Positions 5,740-7,668 of a stretch of 7,668 nucleotides of DNA are shown piece after piece. Every line of letters starts with the position of its first letter. The first letter of the stretch is position 1. The stretch covers positions 1 to 7,668 of the forward strand of contig DAOUZG010000081.1 of the NCBI GenBank assembly GCA_030665705.1, written 5' to 3'. The stretch comes from Deltaproteobacteria bacterium. Lineage in GTDB: Bacteria; Myxococcota_A; UBA9160; SZUA-336. The notes under the pieces were generated by a model. The model searched no databases, was not told the DNA's origin, and saw only the letters and a program-made list of their open reading frames with translations. Position numbers and translations under genes: made by a program.

Positions 5740-7242
5740 CTAAGGTGCCGGGGCGCCCGTATACGCGACACAGAGCTGAGCGTCGGGGGCGGAGCTCACC
5801 TCCCCACGCGCGATCGCAAGGGCGTCGCTGACGTTGCAGAACGTGTCCCCATCGACGTCGCACTTGTCGAAGTCCGGGTCCTCGGAACCGAGCTCCCCGC
5901 GCGCGATGGTGAGGGCATCCGCGACGTTCGTGAAGCCATCCCCATCCACGTCCCCGCACTGACAGGCGTCGCCGATGCCGTTGTCGTCCGTGTCGTCCTG
6001 GGCCGAGTTCGGCTTGTGCGGGCAGTTATCGACTTCGTCGCCGATCCCGTCGCCGTCCGAGTCGTCGCTGATCGCCTGCATCGGAAGGGGTTGCCAGACG
6101 GGAGGCTCCCGCAGCACGGAAAGCGGCCGGAACCCGAGCTCCGCCACGTACTGCGCGTGGACGGTGTCGGTGTCGACGACCTGATTCCCGTCGAGATCGG
6201 TGGAGAGGTTGCCGTAGAGGAAGGCCCCTGCGCCCACCCCTGCCAGGTCTCCGGTGCCGAACGGGTCCTGGATCGCGGTGGCGCGCGCGTCCTCGTTCAG
6301 GAGGATCGACGAGGTGAAGCCACCCAGCGGCGCCGAGGAGGGGATGACCGATCTCGCGAGCTCCGAGACGAGGTCGAGCGGGAACTCGAAGACGCCGAGA
6401 AGCGTCGCCCCCTCGCTCACCGTATGCAGGGGGGGCTGTCCCGCCGTGGCCGCAGCCGCGTTGAATCCGTCCAGAGGGCCCGTCGGGAACTCAGTCGGGT
6501 CGAGAAGGCGACCCGCGTAGTTGCGGGAGAACGGGTCCACACACCCGCCGGGGTTTCCCGGATCGAGCTGACAGCGCTCCTCCGCCGGGTAGATCGCGAG
6601 GTGGAGGGAGAGCTGGATCCGCGACTTCTCGATGGCGCTCGAGACTGAGGCGGCGGTCCGCGTGGTGAGGCTGTCCAGGTCGCTCGGGTTGCCTTCGTCC
6701 GGGCTGGTCTGGTCGGAATAGAGCGTCACGATCGAGCCGGAGATATTCGCGGCCCCCTCGCCGTCCTGCGCCATCGACCAGTCGTAGACGGGGTTGTTGA
6801 GGTCCCCGAGCGCCGCCGGGTCGAACGGAAGAATCCAGGTCACAAAGTCCGTGCTCGACGGCGGCACGCTCGCGAGAAACGCGTTCCCGGGCAGGTCGAA
6901 CTCGGAGCGCCCGTCGATGACGCCCCGCGAGTGGACGTCGAAGAGCATGGCCGTCGGAGGACCGACCGGGTCGGCAACCGTCGTGGACGAGGCGAGGAAG
7001 TCGATCCCGCGGCGACAGTCCCCTTCCACCAGTACCAGGGGTGGCGTGGCCGGGCTATCGACGTTGCCCGATCCGAGAACCGCGCCGAGCAGGTCGGAAT
7101 CGGAGGTCGAGCTCTGAGGGGCGAGGGCGCAGATCCCGATCCCACGCCCGCCGATCGCGATATAGGGGACGTCCGCGGCGTGCACGGGGGTCAAAGCAAG
7201 CGCCCACACCGCGACTCCCAGGAGTCGTACCGCCCGATCCAT
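5740..7242 (-). CDS. Secreted protein with TSP3-like and dockerin-like calcium-binding C-terminus
   Basis: A 500-residue protein; the start is the ATG at 7242, because it is followed at once by a signal peptide (1-22, MDRAVRLLGVAVWALALTPV then HA, probable cleavage after A22). GAGGGG lies 2 bases upstream of the ATG. Residues 23-390 match no family I recognise: rich in Asp, Gly, Pro and Ser, with no obvious catalytic motif and a segment CQLDPGNPGGCVDP (224-237) with two cysteines. From about 394 it has acidic repeats of thrombospondin type-3 kind (DSDGDGIGDEVDNCP, 394-408; DDTDDNGIGDACQC, 416-429). Two dockerin-like calcium loops follow (DVDGDGFTNVAD, 431-442; DVDGDTFCNVSD, 462-473), each followed by AL-x-IARGE. 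The tail ends LCVAYTGAPAP. The 10 cysteines after the signal peptide suggest an oxidising, extracytoplasmic location. No cohesin or cellulase is visible, so a cellulosome role is not supported. It is convergent with the operon (72-base gap) and divergent from the desulfurase gene. Confidence 0.82.
   Translation of the reverse strand: MDRAVRLLGVAVWALALTPVHAADVPYIAIGGRGIGICALAPQSSTSDSDLLGAVLGSGNVDSPATPPLVLVEGDCRRGIDFLASSTTVADPVGPPTAMLFDVHSRGVIDGRSEFDLPGNAFLASVPPSSTDFVTWILPFDPAALGDLNNPVYDWSMAQDGEGAANISGSIVTLYSDQTSPDEGNPSDLDSLTTRTAASVSSAIEKSRIQLSLHLAIYPAEERCQLDPGNPGGCVDPFSRNYAGRLLDPTEFPTGPLDGFNAAAATAGQPPLHTVSEGATLLGVFEFPLDLVSELARSVIPSSAPLGGFTSSILLNEDARATAIQDPFGTGDLAGVGAGAFLYGNLSTDLDGNQVVDTDTVHAQYVAELGFRPLSVLREPPVWQPLPMQAISDDSDGDGIGDEVDNCPHKPNSAQDDTDDNGIGDACQCGDVDGDGFTNVADALTIARGELGSEDPDFDKCDVDGDTFCNVSDALAIARGEVSSAPDAQLCVAYTGAPAP
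5791..5952 (-). repeat. Pair of dockerin-like repeats within the secreted protein gene
   Basis: Two 69-base coding units (5884-5952 and 5791-5859) encode residues 431-453 and 462-484. Both read D-V-D-G-D-x(3)-N-V-x-D-A-L-x-I-A-R-G-E, the spacing of a calcium-binding EF-hand loop followed by a helix as in type I dockerins. The units are separated by an acidic spacer ending in a cysteine (C461). The second unit has an extra cysteine in the loop (C469). The DNA copies have diverged, so this is an old internal duplication. Confidence 0.75.
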
Positions 7243-7400
7243 GTCCCCTCGCCTGTTCGCAAGACTCGTGCCAGGAGCGTAACACCGCGACACGCAGAAT
7301 CGAGCGAAGGGGTGGAAAGGGACTTCCCAAAAAGGCGAACCGTCCTACCTACGGCGGCAAGTCGATTCTGAGGTCGCGAAGGTCGGTTCCTACCCTGTCC

Positions 7401-7438
7401 GTCCTCGAAGGGGGTGAGCGTCCTCGAAGGGGGTGAGC
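7401..7438. repeat. Perfect tandem duplication of a 19-bp unit
   Basis: GTCCTCGAAGGGGGTGAGC occurs at 7401-7419 and again, head to tail and without mismatch, at 7420-7438. It lies in the 258-base divergent intergenic region, 62 bases before the GTG start of the cysteine desulfurase gene. The rest of this region (7243-7400 and 7439-7500) shows no open frame I would call a gene and no convincing -35/-10 pair on either strand. A short inverted repeat (AGCGG 7436-7440, CCGCT 7451-7455) with a GC-rich 10-base loop follows the second copy. The unit could be a duplicated operator or a recent slippage event. Confidence 0.85.
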
Positions 7439-7500
7439 GGTCGGCGCCGCCCGCTTAACCGGGGCAGAGCGGCCGTGAGCAGCTAACCTACCCTTCGACG

Positions 7501-7668
7501 GTGCAGATTTACCTGGATTACAACGCGACGAGCCCACTCCGGCCGGAGGCCCGCGAAGCGATGGGTGAGACGCTGGACGGGCGGTTTGGCAACCCCTCGA
7601 GCGTCCATTGGGCCGGGACGGCGGCTCGTGCGCTGGTCGAGAAGGCGAGGGGGCAGGTGGCGTCGCTC
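7501..7668 (+). CDS. Cysteine desulfurase (NifS/IscS family), N-terminal 56 residues; runs off window
   Basis: PLP-dependent cysteine desulfurases take sulfur from cysteine as an enzyme persulfide for Fe-S clusters, thiolated tRNA and other sulfur cofactors. Only the first 56 codons are in the window, but they carry the family signature: [19 protein letters not shown] (3-21; usual form YLDNNATTP), then [12 protein letters not shown] (28-39) and the helix [15 protein letters not shown]. This is the class V aminotransferase N-terminus of the IscS/NifS group. The PLP lysine and active cysteine lie beyond the window, so IscS, NifS or a tRNA-thiolation version cannot be told apart. The GTG at 7501 is the start: the frame is closed by TAA at 7456-7458 and has no other start between. 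No Shine-Dalgarno is visible upstream, so initiation may be weak or from a short-leader transcript. Confidence 0.93.
   Translation, partial: MQIYLDYNATSPLRPEAREAMGETLDGRFGNPSSVHWAGTAARALVEKARGQVASL

Noticed and set aside
5668..5758. Possible bidirectional terminator between the convergent HHH and secreted-protein genes
   Set aside because: Only short stems are visible (for example GGGCGCCC at 5751-5758 inside the coding end) and no T-run follows on either strand, so I do not call an intrinsic terminator.
7243..7340. Promoter for the minus-strand secreted-protein gene
   Set aside because: Read on the minus strand, TACGCT-like and TTCGCT-like hexamers are present but the spacing is about 21 bases and the matches are poor; not good enough to annotate.

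Overview
The window is GC-rich bacterial DNA (roughly two thirds G+C by eye). GTG dominates as the start codon and genes overlap by a few bases. Gene content and order (glmM, pdxJ, acpS, nnr, tsaE, lysC) resemble the housekeeping cluster of Desulfobacterota/Myxococcota-type 'deltaproteobacteria'. The secreted protein with thrombospondin type-3 and dockerin-like calcium loops also fits that broad group. The exact lineage cannot be fixed from this sequence alone.

Layout, plus strand, 1-5667: a tightly packed run of seven genes. It holds the 3' part of glmM (cell-wall precursor), pdxJ (vitamin B6), an acpS-like gene, nnr (repair of damaged NAD(P)H), tsaE (tRNA t6A modification), lysC (aspartate kinase) and a small membrane-anchored helix-hairpin-helix protein of ComEA type. 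Three junctions are 4-base GTGA overlaps, two are longer overlaps (32 and 10 bases), and one is a 1-base gap. This implies one transcript with translational coupling. The genes are housekeeping functions that share an operon rather than one pathway.

Minus strand, 5740-7242: one gene for a secreted 500-residue protein, convergent with the operon. It has a signal peptide, a large unrecognised central region and a C-terminal module of a TSP3-like segment plus two dockerin-like EF-hand loops.

7243-7500 is a divergent intergenic region with a perfect 2 x 19 bp tandem repeat. At 7501 a cysteine desulfurase (NifS/IscS family) starts on the plus strand and runs off the window.

The most notable observation is that the AcpS-like protein lacks both metal-binding acidic residues of holo-ACP synthase (Asp to Gly and Glu to Trp, with spacing exactly preserved) and a conserved lysine. 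It is probably a degenerate or repurposed paralogue in the canonical acpS position. A second point is a well-formed internal start inside lysC that would give a separate regulatory (beta) subunit. I see no mobile element, CRISPR array, tRNA or rRNA, and no clear new multi-gene system.
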